A stretch of DNA of 64,000 nt from Solea solea (Eukaryota; Chordata; Actinopteri; Pleuronectiformes; Soleidae). Positions within the stretch are counted from its first letter, which is position 1. Each line of letters opens with the position of its first letter. The notes under the pieces are model-generated. The model worked only from the letters and a program-made list of their open reading frames with translations, was not told the DNA's origin and did no database searches. The stretch is from assembly GCF_958295425.1 (NCBI RefSeq), contig NC_081145.1:18021272-18085271 (forward strand), in the 5' to 3' direction. Below, in pieces: positions 62,967 through 64,000 of this stretch. Position numbers and translations under genes: made by a program.

Positions 62967-64000
62967 TTTAAAGGTGTTGTCTATGATTCAGGAAAATCTA
63001 GCAGGTGCAGGCTGTATTTTGAAGAGCTCCATCCACTCTCCCCTCCGCGCTCTCATGAAAGCCAGTGTGGCACATACACCCACTGGTGGGTAGGTTATGA
63101 ATAAGTCTTTAGATAATGGATAGATATTGCTATTATTGGGTATTTACAAAAAAGAAACATAGCGTATTTAAGTTTGAATATGATGTATTTATTGTTTCTA
63201 TGTGCTTTTTGTGGAGAAACATTTGGCTTTATGTTTTTCAGTTGTTCTCCAATTGTCCTGTTTGGTTTAGATCAGGCTCCTTATGTAGTAAATCTCAGAG
63301 CTGCAACACAATCACAGTTTAGACAATCCTCTACTGTTCCAACATGACAAAGCATGATGGAATAGTCTCCTGAGATTGGTGTAGAGCAAAGTAGAAGGAC
63401 TTGACCAACCAGCACTGAGATTTCAACTAAATCCAATCCAACACCAATAAGATGAAGTAGAATTCCAACTGTCAGCCAAATCACGCAACATCCCAACTCT
63501 CACTATTATAGTATATAGTGTAGTAATATACTACTATATTAATAGGATTTTATCTGAGTTTTCACAATTTCACAATTTTTCTTATTCTTGGAAAGAAAAG
63601 AAAGTAGTTTAAAACAAATTAAAACAGTACAACATCTACAACCCACTGTAATACACTGTATTATTTCGAGATATGGTGCCTTAATTTCCTGTCCAGTAAT
63701 CTTATTTAAGCAGTGAATATGTCCAAAGAGAATGGTAGGACATGAGCATAATGGCAATTAATATAGCCCTTAAACAATGATCCATCGGATCCCTTGGTCT
63801 TCGGAACCAGAACTCAATAGCACGTGAATGACTATAATACCCAGTGTTTTCTCATGTTACTACTTCAATTTTAATTTGTAATATTAACATGGATTTTAAT
63901 AAACCCTAATAATGAACTGCTGGCTTGCAATTTTCATGTTAATTTGATTGAATTTTTGAATTTACCAAACTAGACAAGGCGACACCAGTAGCACTGCAGT
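62967..64000. other. Unassigned DNA to the window end
   Basis: AT-rich patch with self-complementary TATAGTATATAGTG/TAGTAATATACTAC near 63,507-63,540. No gene recognised. Confidence 0.5.

Overview
The window looks like gene-poor vertebrate nuclear DNA, most likely from a ray-finned fish. I base this on family-level recognition of short non-autonomous DNA transposons (hAT-like and piggyBac-like), L2-type LINE tails and decayed LINE reverse-transcriptase fragments that are common in teleosts, plus eukaryotic tRNA-Asp genes with internal promoters. I could not support any protein-coding gene. The open reading frames are short, lack recognisable domains, and fall in repeats or AT-rich DNA. The window could be intergenic or part of a long intron.

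The dominant feature is an 18.2-kb composite satellite (about 5405-23651). It consists of roughly 400 head-to-tail 38-bp monomers, interrupted five times by a 510-bp cassette that carries a 72-bp tRNA-Asp gene on the + strand and a tRNA-like 5' half on the - strand. The cassettes start at 5951, 8628, 12179, 14973 and 17147, and in each the tRNA lies exactly 86 bp in. One tRNA copy is structurally perfect (17233-17304). One has an anticodon change from GTC (Asp) to GCC (Gly) (15059-15130). Three carry T-arm damage. A sixth, strongly decayed cassette lies just beyond the right edge (about 23660-24080). The satellite has nested higher-order structure: 378-bp blocks of ten monomers, a duplication with a constant 3,513-bp offset, and a roughly 1.7-kb duplication near the right end. 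The monomers at both outer edges share a variant that is rare in the core.

Left of the satellite (1-5404) is mostly unassigned DNA with an AT microsatellite, a possible MITE and a hairpin. Right of it (24081-64000) is ordinary transposon-littered DNA: a hAT-like MITE (25460-25820), a hAT MITE with a perfect 8-bp target duplication (28723-29201), LINE remnants (31005-31210, 58122-58410), L2 tails (34618-34825, 50500-51172), a MITE lying between two diverged direct repeats (38606-40350), a 7-bp telomere-like minisatellite (39763-39811), a piggyBac-type MITE with TTAA target sites (40913-41500), and several microsatellites.

The only elements likely to be expressed are the tRNA genes (RNA polymerase III, with TTTT terminators 8 nt downstream). 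There is no pathway or operon to describe.
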